Assembly: GCA_032207245.1 (NCBI GenBank)
Contig: CM063500.1
Location: 79,340,625-79,404,624 of the forward strand
From: Pardosa pseudoannulata
Taxonomy: Eukaryota > Arthropoda > Arachnida > Araneae > Lycosidae
Length of the DNA: 64,000 bases
Direction: 5' to 3'
Shown: piece by piece, positions 40,901 through 49,531 of the stretch
How the letters are laid out: each line of letters starts with the position of its first letter
How positions within the stretch are numbered: position 1 is the stretch's first letter
The notes under the pieces: model-generated
Seen by the model: only the letters and a program-made list of their open reading frames with translations
The model's database searches: none
Told to the model about the DNA's origin: nothing
Made by a program: the position numbers and the translations under genes

Positions 40901-42536
40901 TACTTAAAGTATATCATTATTTGATGATATATTGATATAGATTAATCCCTAGTTTAGGTAATCTATTCTTTTTGTCATTTGTAAATATTAATGCAAATAA
41001 GCTGACACTATTGAGGGATTGTTTTTAAAATTTAATTGTTTGCGGTATAATAGCTTTTTATTTGTTTTAAATTTCATTCTTTTATGCTATAGTCAAATAA
41101 TTAGTGTTATAAGAGCTTTAATTATTTTCTGTAACCTTTAAAAAAGCTATTTTTCTGTTTTCTCATTTTTGTTCTTTAATTTAAAATGTTCCGTCATTAG
41201 CATCAGATATATATTTTATAAAACACAGCAGTCTCCAATTGCTTTAAGCAACTAAAATTACTAAACATTTCTTTGTAATTAAGCTATGCATATTATTTTA
41301 TGCTATCATCTATCTTACTTCCAAATTGTATGAAAGAATTTTACAAAAATAGGTCAGTCATGAAAGTGTGGCTCAGAATCAGTCATAAGATTTCCAATAT
41401 GGCTCTCACCCCAGTATAAGGTGGAAACCCCTGGTTTAAATAAAACATAGATTTACACCTTTATAGAAATAAATGATAAAAGAAGGGTTGTCAACCAGTC
41501 TTAGCTTTCTTTCTTTCTCCTTCACACTTGAAGATCTTTATGTCAAAAGAGGAAAAGAGTCAATAACTTTTCCTGATAAAGTTTATAGACTCTGAAAGTA
41601 GAACCTCGGTATAATGACCCCCTGTGGGACCAACATCATATGGTTGTTGTAACGAATTGAAAAAATAATAAAAAAAATTGAGCAAAGAAATGATGTAACA
41701 GTATATACCCAAAGAACACTTCTATTTATTTGTATTTCCATTACTGAAAGTTTGAAAAGAAGTCTTTGATTGACGCCTGTTTCAAGTGCATTTGGGAATT
41801 TTTCATTATCACTGATTCCATATCTGTTAGATTTTGAAGGAAATCTTCAGAATTAAATTGTCCTTCAAAATATTACGCAAGGCATTGATTGCATCGAAAG
41901 CTTCTTTTTCATTCACTTTTTCAAAAGCTTGGACGATTTCTTCTCCGTCGTTGGAATTGCAGAACACTTCATTTCCGGTAATACGGGCAATAAAATTGAC
42001 CTCATTCAAATTTTTTCCACAAAACTGTAAAGTTTTGTCTACCACAATAAACTCATCAAAAGATAATTAAAGATTTAGTTCTCCCCTTTTCGTCACTTCC
42101 CCTCCCCTCTTTTAAGCAAACACAAAGAGAGATGTACAGTTTCTTGAAGTTGCACCCCAGTACAATAATTTTGAAATAGCCCACTTGCTCATGAGTTCTG
42201 TGGACTAAAATTGGCAGTTGTTCTAATGAAAAATAATATTTTTGGAGACGTTGTAATGATTCAAAATTAACATTATTCCTATGGTAAAATAATTGGAGCT
42301 TTTTAAGATGGTCGTTGTAATGAAGGGGTTGTTGTATCGTGGGGTCATTAAAAAAAGTTTCTACTGTACTTAAAATTACTTACAATTTTTTTGATTTGTT
42401 ATTTATATAAAATATTTTTTTGTCCATAGGTGTACCACCTAATGTCAATGAAAAACAAATGTATAAAGCTCTGGGAAATAGTATTAATGTGTTTGTTGTC
42501 TCAAGCCTTCTGAAGCTGCTATTGGAAAATGTATAA
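25849..42536 (+). CDS. TRDMT1: tRNA (cytosine-5-)-methyltransferase DNMT2/TRDMT1, 8 coding exons
   Basis: DNMT2 methylates C38 in the anticodon loop of tRNA-Asp (and some other tRNAs) using S-adenosylmethionine. Coding exons 25849-25924, 28196-28382, 28546-28617, 31087-31306, 34096-34319, 38860-38917, 39672-39804 and 42430-42536 join in frame to 358 residues. Motif I is LELYSGIGGMR; motif IV SPPCQPFTR holds the catalytic C83; motif VI is ENV (123-125); motif VIII is NSRLR (162-166); the DNMT2-specific CFT is at 256-258; motif X is ALGNSINV. Length fits the family (human 391, Drosophila about 345), with a shorter target-recognition part than human. An upstream acceptor at 25834 leaves no in-frame stop before ATG, so a start in an earlier exon cannot be excluded, but the N-terminus already fits. 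No catalytic residue is missing. Confidence 0.96.
27537..28093. mobile_element. piggyBac-like MITE (CCCTCTGACTGCTC family) in DNMT2 intron 1
   Basis: It is 557 bp with perfect 14-bp inverted termini CCCTCTGACTGCTC / GAGCAGTCAGAGGG, flanked exactly by TTAA on both sides (27533-27536 and 28094-28097). TTAA duplication is the signature of piggyBac transposition. No transposase is encoded. The right end lies about 100 bp upstream of exon 2 (28196). Confidence 0.88.
28196..28382 (+). CDS. DNMT2 coding exon 2 (catalytic motif IV)
   Basis: It encodes motif II (AAIDVNPVVN) and motif IV SPPCQPFTR with catalytic C83. Acceptor TTAATAG, donor GTTAGT; the codon for R88 is split. Confidence 0.95.
28546..28617 (+). 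CDS. DNMT2 coding exon 3
   Basis: It encodes VGLKKDVDDARTCSFLHIL, the segment after motif IV. It is separated from exon 2 by a short 163-bp intron. Donor GTAAGT. Confidence 0.93.
28935..28977. repeat. TA/TAAA microsatellite
   Basis: TATA and TAAA units in DNMT2 intron 3. Confidence 0.9.
29077..29255 (-). mobile_element. tRNA-derived SINE (family A) in DNMT2 intron 3
   Basis: It is 179 bp in minus orientation, flanked by a perfect 12-bp target duplication TTAATAAGGATG (29065-29076, 29256-29267). Read in its own direction it has a degenerate tRNA-like 5' head, a shared body and a tail of AACCAAACC repeats. Four further copies are at 51502-51682, 51843-52037, 53301-53481 and 54159-54335. Confidence 0.9.
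30036..30865 (+). mobile_element. Internally deleted BEL/Pao-like LTR retrotransposon in DNMT2 intron 3
   Basis: A complete 5' LTR (30036-30404) begins TGTTG and ends CAACA. It is followed by a primer-binding-site-like TTTGGTGCCC (30405 on), a gag N-terminal fragment, and then only the last about 69 bases of a 3' LTR (30797-30865). Flanking 5-mers ATATA and CTATA differ at one base. The LTR holds TGACGTCA (30061-30068) and TATAAAAG (30230-30237). All pol sequence is missing. The gag pattern points to BEL/Pao. Confidence 0.8.
30503..30796 (+). pseudogene. BEL/Pao gag N-terminal fragment
   Basis: A 97-residue open frame is rich in Lys and Glu with heptad-like spacing, matching the N-terminal DUF1759-type region of BEL/Pao gag (a Thr/Asn/Leu start, then a charged helical stretch ending EEYRDRY). 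Its stop falls at the junction with the LTR remnant, so it is a deletion product and not a full gene. The upstream frame is open to about 30497 with no better start. Confidence 0.65.
31087..31306 (+). CDS. DNMT2 coding exon 4 (motifs VI-VIII)
   Basis: Residues 112-185, with YILLENVKGFE (motif VI) and SPSDFGFPNSRLRYY (motif VIII). Acceptor GTTACAG, donor GTAAAT. Confidence 0.95.
32205..32262 (+). mobile_element. Degenerate tRNA-like SINE head
   Basis: GAATAGCCATGGTGCTGGCA resembles a SINE or tRNA box A region, and GGTTTTGAGTCCC about 30 bases later resembles box B. No clear ends or target duplication are visible. Confidence 0.3.
33215..33850. repeat. Repeat pair around a tRNA-like segment in DNMT2 intron 4
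   Basis: The stretch ATTAAATGCTCAAAAAGGGG plus GATGGGGTGGATTTCGAAC occurs near 33223-33262 and again near 33761-33801, and AACCCTAACTCAT plus AAAAATCCAATATG follows both. Between them, 33535-33612 on the minus strand reads like a decayed tRNA (GGTTCTATCCC as box B). This may be a SINE or MITE pair; the ends are unclear. Confidence 0.4.
34096..34319 (+). CDS. DNMT2 coding exon 5 (target recognition, CFT)
   Basis: Residues 186-259, the variable target-recognition region ending with the DNMT2-specific CFT motif (256-258). Acceptor TTTTCAG, donor GTAAGA at 34320. Confidence 0.93.
34600..34745. repeat. AAATA-type simple repeat
   Basis: A long run of TAAA and GTAAATAAATAAA units in DNMT2 intron 5; pentamer/tetramer low-complexity sequence. 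Confidence 0.95.
36690..36793 (-). mobile_element. tRNA-derived SINE (family B), split by a hAT
   Basis: In reverse complement 36720-36793 plus 37546-37570 reads as a tRNA-like head: CAGCTGAGTGGTTAAAGC (box A) then GTGGGTCCAAATCTCAC (box B). The two pieces are separated by the 752-bp element at 36794-37545. The 3' boundary is unclear. It differs in sequence from SINE family A. Confidence 0.6.
36794..37545. mobile_element. hAT-like element inserted in a SINE
   Basis: Ends are CAGAGTTACCAA and TTGGCAACCCTG, imperfect inverted repeats of the common hAT-type CAGGGTTGCCAA terminus. It interrupts the box A of a SINE and duplicates CACTCA (36788-36793 and 37546-37551). Only six bases are duplicated, where eight are usual. 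It encodes no recognisable transposase. Confidence 0.65.
38860..38917 (+). CDS. DNMT2 coding exon 6 (58 bp)
   Basis: Residues 260-279: YGRYSLGTGSIF, matching the YGSYIEGTGS block of DNMT2. Acceptor TTTTTTCAG, donor GTGAGT. Confidence 0.92.
39672..39804 (+). CDS. DNMT2 coding exon 7 (motif IX)
   Basis: Residues 280-323, with LKLRYFTPREVANLMCFP, the motif IX region. Acceptor TTTAACAG, donor GTGAGT; one base carried over. Confidence 0.94.
39980..40940. repeat. Uncharacterised repeat with internal subrepeats in DNMT2 intron 7
   Basis: Motifs GATATATYCCGATATT, AATAAACCAGTGC, TTGCGATCAAGCA and GTTATCAA/CAAGATATT recur at irregular spacing across about 800 bases. Composition is higher in GC than the surrounding intron. 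I cannot define termini or a coding frame. A similar CCGATATCTGG patch lies near 44180. Confidence 0.45.
41596..42366 (-). mobile_element. Tigger/pogo-like element in DNMT2 intron 7
   Basis: It is 771 bp, with termini AGTAGAACCTCGGTATAATG (first base mutated) and the inverted form ending CTACTG followed by TA. It is closely related to 62431-63015. The minus strand keeps a transposase fragment. Its right end lies 63 bp from the acceptor of the last DNMT2 exon. Confidence 0.75.
41827..42045 (-). pseudogene. Tigger-like transposase fragment
   Basis: Minus-strand blocks NSNDGEEIVQAFEKVNEKEA and FDAINALR match the other copy at 62542-62805 and resemble the region C-terminal to the DDE core of CENP-B/Tigger transposases. 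It is short, with a frameshift relative to the sister copy. Confidence 0.5.
42430..42536 (+). CDS. DNMT2 terminal coding exon 8 (motif X)
   Basis: It completes S324, then VPPNVNEKQMYKALGNSINV (motif X) and the TAA stop. Acceptor TTTTTTTGTCCATAG. Confidence 0.94.
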
Positions 42537-42944
42537 CACCTGGTTATACCAAGATATAAACATATTTCTTGTGCTACTGTACTATTCAACATTGTAGTAT
42601 GAAAATGGAACTCTTAAAAAAAGATGCATTTCCAGATATATTCGATGTTAGATTGGTTTGATGAAATCAGTCTCAACTTTCATTTCTGTGATAAATTCAT
42701 GTATAAAGTCATTGGAATGAAGATTGTAATATAATCACAGTAATTGTGTATGTTTATTTAACTGTTCAACACTGTTCCTAGTCACTCTTTACTGAATTTA
42801 AGTTTTATTGCCAAACCATGTTTACTAATAATGGTATGTATTTATTCTGGGGCTTAGTAATAGTTCCTAAAATAGATGCATAGCTCTTATTTATTTGCAA
42901 TTTTTTCCCCCTGGATTAAAGGAAATAGCTGAAAATTTATTGAA

Positions 42945-43250
42945 GAATAGAGTAAATAGTAAATAGATAATCAAAAGGAATGTATTGAGACTTTATGGGA
43001 AAGAAACGGCGAATTTTTTGCCAAACAAGGGGGCTAAAATCTTTTAAGTGTATAGTTATTAGGTTTTTATTACTAGACTCATTATATATTTTATTTATAA
43101 ATAGAGTAAATAATAAATAAAGAATCAAAATGAATACATTGAGACTTTATGGGGGAAAGTAAAGACTATTTTTTTTTTTTGCCAAACAAGGGGGCTAAAA
43201 TCTTAAGTGTATAGCTATTAAGTTCTTTTTTACTTGACTCAAATGATTTG
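42945..43250. repeat. Tandem duplication of about 155 bp after DNMT2
   Basis: Two adjacent units both run from AGAGTAAATA through TTGAGACTTTATGGG and GCCAAACAAGGGGGCTAAAA to TTGACTC-like ends. The offset is 155 bp and the copies differ at scattered sites. It lies in or just past the DNMT2 3' UTR. Confidence 0.85.
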
Positions 43251-44790
43251 TAAGAAATTCAGCATATAAGTAGTTTGAATGAAAATATTCTAAAAGGTAA
43301 ATCAAACAGAGGCATAATTTGATAAAGTATGCAAAATCCCACTGTGGAATTTTGGTGAAGGGAAAAGTCTGTGGCTACTTTTACTATGAATGACTGTTTC
43401 AACTTTATACTGGACCAATGACAGTGCTAGATATTTTTTCTTGTTTAAAAGTTTGAATAGCTGTATTATTAATGCTTCAATAGATGCAATAAATGTGTCA
43501 GGTGAAATGTTTTATAATTCCATTTGATATTTAGTATGCATAAATTGATGCCAATATTTAATGGATTGGAGGATAAATAGAAACTATGTTTAAGATCATC
43601 TGGTTGAGAAAATCTTGTATTGAGATTTTAAATTCAAATATCCAATTTAAGGAACATTTATTACAGGGGTGATTCTGATCTGAAATTTTCGAAAATTTAT
43701 GTGGGTTTGTTCCAAAAATTATAAAGAACAGATATTTTTCCGAAAATAGGAAAATAATTTTCGGAAAAAGGAAGTGCATACTTTTCTCTTAATATATCTG
43801 TTGTCTTAGAAAATAGATATATGATATGAATGAAATGAAACAAGAAAATATGCATATATATATTTTTTAATCTAATAATTTCTTTTAATTACTGAAAATT
43901 TTGAATAATATGCCTTTTAGATCAAAAAAGGAAGTGAAACGATTATCCTTGTAAAATAAATATGTTGAAATTTAAATTTATGTATCAATATTAAGAAATT
44001 GAATTTTTGTATCCTAGAAAATCAACACACACATTAATTTATGTGTGATTGCATTATTTTATACAGGACACTTATATTTGCAATCCTATAATAAGGTGAT
44101 ATATATTAGAACATATTGATATATCAATATTTGGTAAATGATATATCACAATATTAAAATTCAGATTCATTCAGCTCTGGTTCCGATATCTGGAAATTAT
44201 ATAATTTTTATTTTAAATTAGTAGCGCTTGCTTTTGTGTGATGTTCAGAAACATTTTTTTTTTACTTAGAATCACCCATGATTTATTGAAATTAAAAACA
44301 TATAAAAGTTTATATTAATATAATTGAAATAAAAATTTTAATCAATATTAAAATTAGCTAAAAATTTTGATAAATTGATTTCCTTGCTGCAAATATCATT
44401 TAGAGGGCTGCACACTGTTCGCCAGATGGACAGCTTTGATTTAAAGCAATCAATCATTAATTTTTATTCAATATTCTGAGTGGAAACTGTTGAATGAAGA
44501 CTGGACAGCTAGAATGCTGCAGTTCGGAACCAGAGTTATGTGTCTCATTGTTTGTATTATATAATTTCTGTTGTATCTTCCTACCAATAAACTAATAATT
44601 TTATATCTCAACAGATGGTGTAGTGTGTGCATTTTAGAAGTTGGAAAATTGTACCTGTATTTTTTTCTGTTGTCAATCCTTTGTTTTGTTGTTGAACTGT
44701 ACATCATACTGTGACTTATTCTCAGTAAAGCATGTATTATATGTAAAAACACATTATGCTAAATCTTTAAGAGTTATACAAGTAAAGGAC
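43251..44790. other. Intergenic stretch, no gene seen
   Basis: AT-rich sequence with no bounded element that I can define and no supported exon. Confidence 0.35.
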
Positions 44791-44805
44791 TTCAATGTAG
44801 AAATA

Positions 44806-45003
44806 AAAAACTAAACTCCTCGGCACAACAGCCCCTAGGGGGCCAGGGCCTACGGTGCCAATCTCCGTTTTCTAGACCAAGGACCCTGGGGTCTGAAGCA
44901 TATGTTCCGGTTAGGTAGTCAGCCTTACGCGGAACCCCCAGTGTTTAGTTCCCAAACATGCTTGGTCTTCAGTTTCTCTATCCACTGAAGGGATGATAGG
45001 CTG
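44806..45003 (-). mobile_element. SINE-like insertion (family C), 198 bp
   Basis: It is flanked by a perfect 14-bp duplication TCAATGTAGAAATA (44792-44805, 45004-45017). Composition is clearly GC-rich. In reverse complement it contains GGCCCTGGCCCCCTAGGGGC near the 3' end and finishes in TTTAGTTTTT. Such an arrangement fits a short non-LTR-mobilised element. I see no clean tRNA boxes, so its origin is open. Confidence 0.75.
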
Positions 45004-45501
45004 TCAATGTAGAAATATCCCAATTAAACCCTAATTATGATCTGAAACAACACTTTTTTTTTACTAGTATGCTTTCTGTGTATTAAATTACAAAACAGAT
45101 AAAAAAATGAAAAAATTATATCAAACAGAACGTGCCACATACTTTTTTTAGGGTTTTTTCAAAAAACAAATTATATACTACATAACATATAACCCACTAC
45201 TATATGTTTTGTGAGTATGTTTACTGATTTATTTTTCCTTCTAATGAAAATAATTTATTCTAGATATAGAAAACACAAAAATATGCTAGTACTTTAATTA
45301 ATAAATGAAATATAAGATGGATCTAAAATTACAATTTAATTGATATGTTACAATAAATTTCAGAAAAAAAAATGTGCGATATTGGTTTTAAATTTCCCCA
45401 TGTTTAACAAACAGCAGATTATAATTTGATTTATCAGTTGCACATCGGGTCAGGTGAATCACAAGGAACTTTCAAGCACCCACGTTTATCCAAAAAACTT
45501 T

Positions 45502-45527
45502 AAAAAAAAAAAAAAAAAAAAAAAAAA
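45502..45527 (+). repeat. Poly(A) run
   Basis: About 26 A residues. They could be the tail of an old retroinsertion (preceding 60 bases are less AT-rich), but no target duplication was found. Confidence 0.6.
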
Positions 45528-45647
45528 GTGTGAAGTAATTGTATTTTGAAAATGTCAGGGCACATCTATTCTCTCTCTTTTTTTAAGGGCAGGGAGCAGC
45601 TTTTTTTTTTTAAAAAAAGCGCCAAATATGATGACTAATAAACAATA

Positions 45648-46739
45648 TACACTCAAGAGCCAAAACATTATGACCACCTGTCAATAACGAGTTGGCCCAC
45701 CTTTGGCACACAACACAGCTTCTTCAGAGGTTTTTGAACTCTGAGCTGTCATCCCATGACATCCCAAATGTGTTCTATCGGATCGAGATCTGGTGAGTTA
45801 GGCGTCCAGTACATTAACTGGAATTTAACATCATATTTCTGGAACCACTCCAACACAATTTTAGTCTTGTGACACGGAGCGTTGTCCTTTTGGAACATTC
45901 CATTTCCAGCTGGAACAACAGAGGACATGTAAAGGTGCAACTGGTCCTCAATGTTGTTCAGATACCCTGTAGCATTCGTGGTATGCTCTACCACAACCAC
46001 GGGTCCCAGAGACGCCCAAGAGAATGTCTCCCAAAGCATAATACCGCCATCACCGGCCTGTGTATGACCTACTGTACATTGATGGAGTTACTGTTCGCCT
46101 GGAAAATGGCTTAACCTGACACGGCAATCGGCGTGATGAAGGACAAATCGTGATTCATCTGACCAGGCAACTCTCTCCCACTGATCCATCGACAAGTCGC
46201 GATGTTCCCGGGCCTAACGTAGGCGCAGTTGGAAATGACGCTTGGTCAGCAAAGGCACACGAGTGGGACGTTTGCTGCTTAGCCCCATATATAACAGTGT
46301 GCTCTGATACTATTCTACTTGGTCTGCATTGTATTGGGTTGTCAGCTGAGCCACTGTCTGGCTCCGGTTTTGCTTCCCCATGCGAGACAGTCTCCGACGA
46401 CCTTTTTCTTTGATAGCGTGTGGATGTCCAACATCATGTCGTCTACTGCTGTTTTCACCGTCATTAATCCACTTTTCATAAGTACTAACAACTGTAGATC
46501 GCGAACAACCCACGAGTTTCGGACTTACTTGTTCCGAGCCATTACAGTCTGCCCTCTATCAATATCGCTTAGAACCGCAGCCTTTCCCATCGCACACAGA
46601 AGTAAGTAAAACAATGATTCATCAGACTCTCCAGCAGCAGTTAAATACCACTTCCACCTGATCACGTGCCTTCCACGTCATCTAGGCGAGTTTATTGCAA
46701 AATGTAGGGGTGGTCATAATGTTTTGGCTCTTGAGTGTA
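45648..46739 (-). mobile_element. Tc1-like (DD36E-type) transposon
   Basis: It is 1092 bp, bounded by long inverted termini TACACTCAAGAGCCAAAACA and TGTTTTGGCTCTTGAGTGTA, with TA duplications at 45646-45647 and 46740-46741. The transposase is on the minus strand, broken into frames. A left-end MITE-like outer part is absent: this is a near full-length but dead copy. Confidence 0.92.
45749..46513 (-). pseudogene. Tc1-like transposase, frameshifted
   Basis: In reading order: a helix-turn-helix fragment (46310-46513, with GCSRSTVVSTYEKWI), the first catalytic Asp in WSDESRFVLHHADCRV (about 46120-46165), and the C-terminal catalytic part (45749-46039) with DNAPCHK and WTPNSPDLDPIEHIWD. Between the second Asp and the Glu there are 36 residues, the spacing of the DD36E (Incomer-like) group rather than the 34 of classic Tc1. 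The frames are disconnected, so no active enzyme is made. Confidence 0.85.
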
Positions 46740-47097
46740 TATCATGTACTGCAAAGTTTAGTTTGAGGACAGTAATTGATTGAAAAATTGAGTCTATATT
46801 TCCTAACATGGTTAGAATAACTTAAAGAAGCGAAATTTTCTGTCCTTTTACCGTACAAGACATGATTATTATAGAGATGTAATTTTTAAAATACAGTAGA
46901 ACCCCGATTTAACTAATTCATCGGTACCGAAATTATTTTCGTTAAATCGGAGTTATTCGTAATAACGGAGTCTAAAACCAAAAATAAAAACCTGTACTTC
47001 CCTTATGGAAAAGTTCTAATAAGTAACTACACAAAGATTTCCATAAAGAAAAAACTTCATGCTTTTTATTCAGCAGCTAAAATATGTACAGCGAATA

Positions 47098-47391
47098 ATT
47101 ACACTAATTAATTTGAAAGTACTGATGAAAAGATGTTTGACTATTATCTTAATACTTGACTCGAAAAAGTTTGTTTTGGACTTTATGAAGAGAAGAAAAT
47201 ATTGCGCCATTTACATCATGCTGCATGATGTACTTTTTCACAGTTTCCAAACCCTTTAAAAAATCATTAGAAAAAGTAAGAGTTTCACTAGGTGTTTGAT
47301 TATACATTTCTGTGTCAGAATCGCTATTCGCTGGTTTCGATAACTCAACAATTTCACTAACTTCAGTTGTACAGATAGACAGTAACTTAAC
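47098..47391 (-). pseudogene. Tigger-like transposase C-terminal fragment
   Basis: The minus strand reads FLKGLETVKKYIMQHDVN, then GAIFSSLHKVQNKLFRV, a stop, then QTSFHQYF. This is the usual ending of Tigger-type transposases (a charged helical segment, then a QTxxxxYF tail). It is cut on the N-terminal side by the TTAA-family insertion. Confidence 0.7.
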
Positions 47392-47674
47392 CGTTTTCTG
47401 ACGATTGATACTTGAGTGCGGGACACATACTAGTACGGGTTAGTGTAACAACATGGTTTGTTTGTGGGTACAAAAATAACGGTATATACAGGAAAACGAA
47501 GCCGAATGTTCTTGTCTACTACATAGATTCTGGAAACATTTAGACAAATAAAAACTAGTTTTTACATCAGTCGATGCGGAACCACAGAACCGGAAGGTTG
47601 ATTAAAAAATCAATTTAGATTTTTAATTAACTTTTATTTATCCTTGCGAAAATTATATTATATATATGCATATT

Positions 47675-47722
<48 letters not shown>

Positions 47723-47846
47723 CAATATAAAATAGGAAAAGTTGGTTAAAAAGTTAAATTATCTTCGATCTATTGAGATTTAACTGAATAACTAAATTTA
47801 AGCACAAAACGCCCGCTCAATTTAAAATTCCGCTGCGAAATGTACC
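47392..47846 (+). mobile_element. Partial TTAA-family (piggyBac-like) element
   Basis: It is homologous to the complete copy 58578-59135 but lacks the first about 30 bases of one end and the last about 15 of the other. It contains the same central (TA)n tract (about 47678-47720). TTAA precedes the left edge. Confidence 0.75.
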
Positions 47847-47980
47847 AGCGAGCAACTTGTTCTGAAGTTTTAAAAAAAGTAAATTTAAAAAAGGAAAAAA
47901 TGGGCAATTTAAATAATTCGTTAATTTGGGGTTTATTATTCGTTAAATAGAGGGTTTTGCCTTCATTTTTGTTAATTTTC

Positions 47981-49531
47981 ATTAAGCACTCGGTAAATCG
48001 CGAAATTTGTTAAATAGGGGTTCGTTAAATCGGGGTCCTACTCTATAAGTATTTTATTGAATTTGAACAAAATTTTATTGCCGATACTTGTTTTAAAATC
48101 TAATATTGATAAATAAAAACAGCATTATTGTATTTGTAGAAATTTTTATTAACACATTCGCTGCCGATCACGCGCCAGCGCGTGATCAACATATAGGAAA
48201 ATGCATATATGACGTCAGGTTCGGCAGCGAACGTGTTAACTGAAAATTACAATAAATGTTATTCAACAACTATTAACATAGGATAATTCATTAATTACTT
48301 TCCACCGAAGGAAAGAATTAAAAAAATATTTTGGTCTCCTTAACACATTGTGTGCGGGTACATTTCTCAGCGGAATTGAACCAGGAGAGAGTGTTTTGTG
48401 CGTAAATTTAGTTATTCAGTTAAATCTCAGTAGATCGAAGATAATTTAATTTTTTAACCAGCTTTTCGTATTTTATATTTAAATATATAAACAAATATAT
48501 AAATAGACAAACAAACATATATATATATATTATAAATATCACATATATAATATCATTTTTGCAAGGATGAATAAAAAGTTAATTTTAAATCTAAATTGAT
48601 TTTTTTAATCAAACTTCCCGTTCTGTTGTTCCGCATCGACTGATGTAAAAACTAGTTTTTATTTGTCTGAATTTTTCCAGAATTTATGTATTAGACAAGA
48701 ACATTCGGCTTCATTTTTCTGTACACACCGCTATTTTTGAACCCACAACAAACCATAGTCGAAACTTTGCTTGCAAATTCTCACTAATTAATGCCAATTA
48801 TTTTAACACATTGTGTGCTGGTACATTTCGCAGCGGAACTGCACCGGGGGCGGGCGTTTTGAGCGTAAATTTAGTTATTCTATTAAATCTCAATAAATCG
48901 AAAATTACTTAATTTTTTAACCAACTTTTCGTATTTTATATTGAAATATATAAACAAATATATAAATAACAACCATAAGATTTTTGTAAACAAAAAATAT
49001 ATTTTTAGTGCGTAAATTTATAATAGAATCCTAAATATGAAAAATTAAATAGAAATAGCAGTGTATAGTTTTAATTTTTTCTAATTATTTGTCTATTTAT
49101 ATATTTGTTTATATATTTAAATATAAAATACGAAAAGCTGGTTAAAAAATTAAATTATCTTCGATCTACTGAGATTTAACTGAATAACTAAATTTACGCA
49201 CAAAACACTCTCTCCTGGTTCAATTCCGCTGAGAAATGTACCCGCACACAATGTGTTAAGGAGACCAAAATATTTTTTTAATTCTTTCCTTCGGTGGAAA
49301 GTAATTAATGAATTATCCTATGTTAATAGTTGTTGAATAACATTTATTGTAATTTTCAGTTAATAAAAATTTCTACAAATACAATAATGCTGTTTTTATT
49401 TATCAATATTAGATTTTAAAACAAGTATCGGCAATAAAATTTTGTTCAAATTCAATAAAATACTTATAGAGTAGGACCCCGATTTAACGAACCCCTATTT
49501 AACAAATTTCGCGATTTACCGAGTGCTTAAT
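47981..49531. repeat. Large inverted repeat, 444-bp arms
   Basis: The left arm 47981-48511 and right arm 49088-49531 are reverse complements over 444 aligned positions with no length differences. The one exception is an 87-base insertion in the left arm (a TTAA MITE plus one TTAA). A 576-bp spacer separates them. Each arm joins a Tigger-element end, about 300 bases of flanking DNA, and the end of a TTAA-family element. Confidence 0.92.
48153..48235. mobile_element. 83-bp TTAA MITE (piggyBac-like) in left arm
   Basis: It has 15-bp inverted ends CACATTCGCTGCCGA / TCGGCAGCGAACGTG (one mismatch), with TTAA on both sides (48149-48152, 48236-48239). A subterminal palindrome GATCACGCGC-CA-GCGCGTGATC lies inside. 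The matching positions in the right arm (TTAA at 49360-49363) and in the tandem copy (51182-51185) are empty, which fixes its borders exactly. Confidence 0.92.

Larger units (their letters stand above)
46894..48043 (-). mobile_element. Tigger/pogo-like element, interrupted by a TTAA element
   Basis: It is 1150 bp with termini CAGTAGAACCCCGATTTAAC and the inverted GTTAAATCGGGGTCCTACTC, and TA at both flanks (46892-46893, 48044-48045). The minus strand holds the C-terminal end of the transposase. A partial TTAA-family element (47392-47846) lies inside. Its right terminus is part of the left arm of the large inverted repeat. Confidence 0.85.

Noticed and set aside
45869..46609. Plus-strand open frames over the Tc1-like element
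   Set aside because: They are antisense shadows of the minus-strand transposase.
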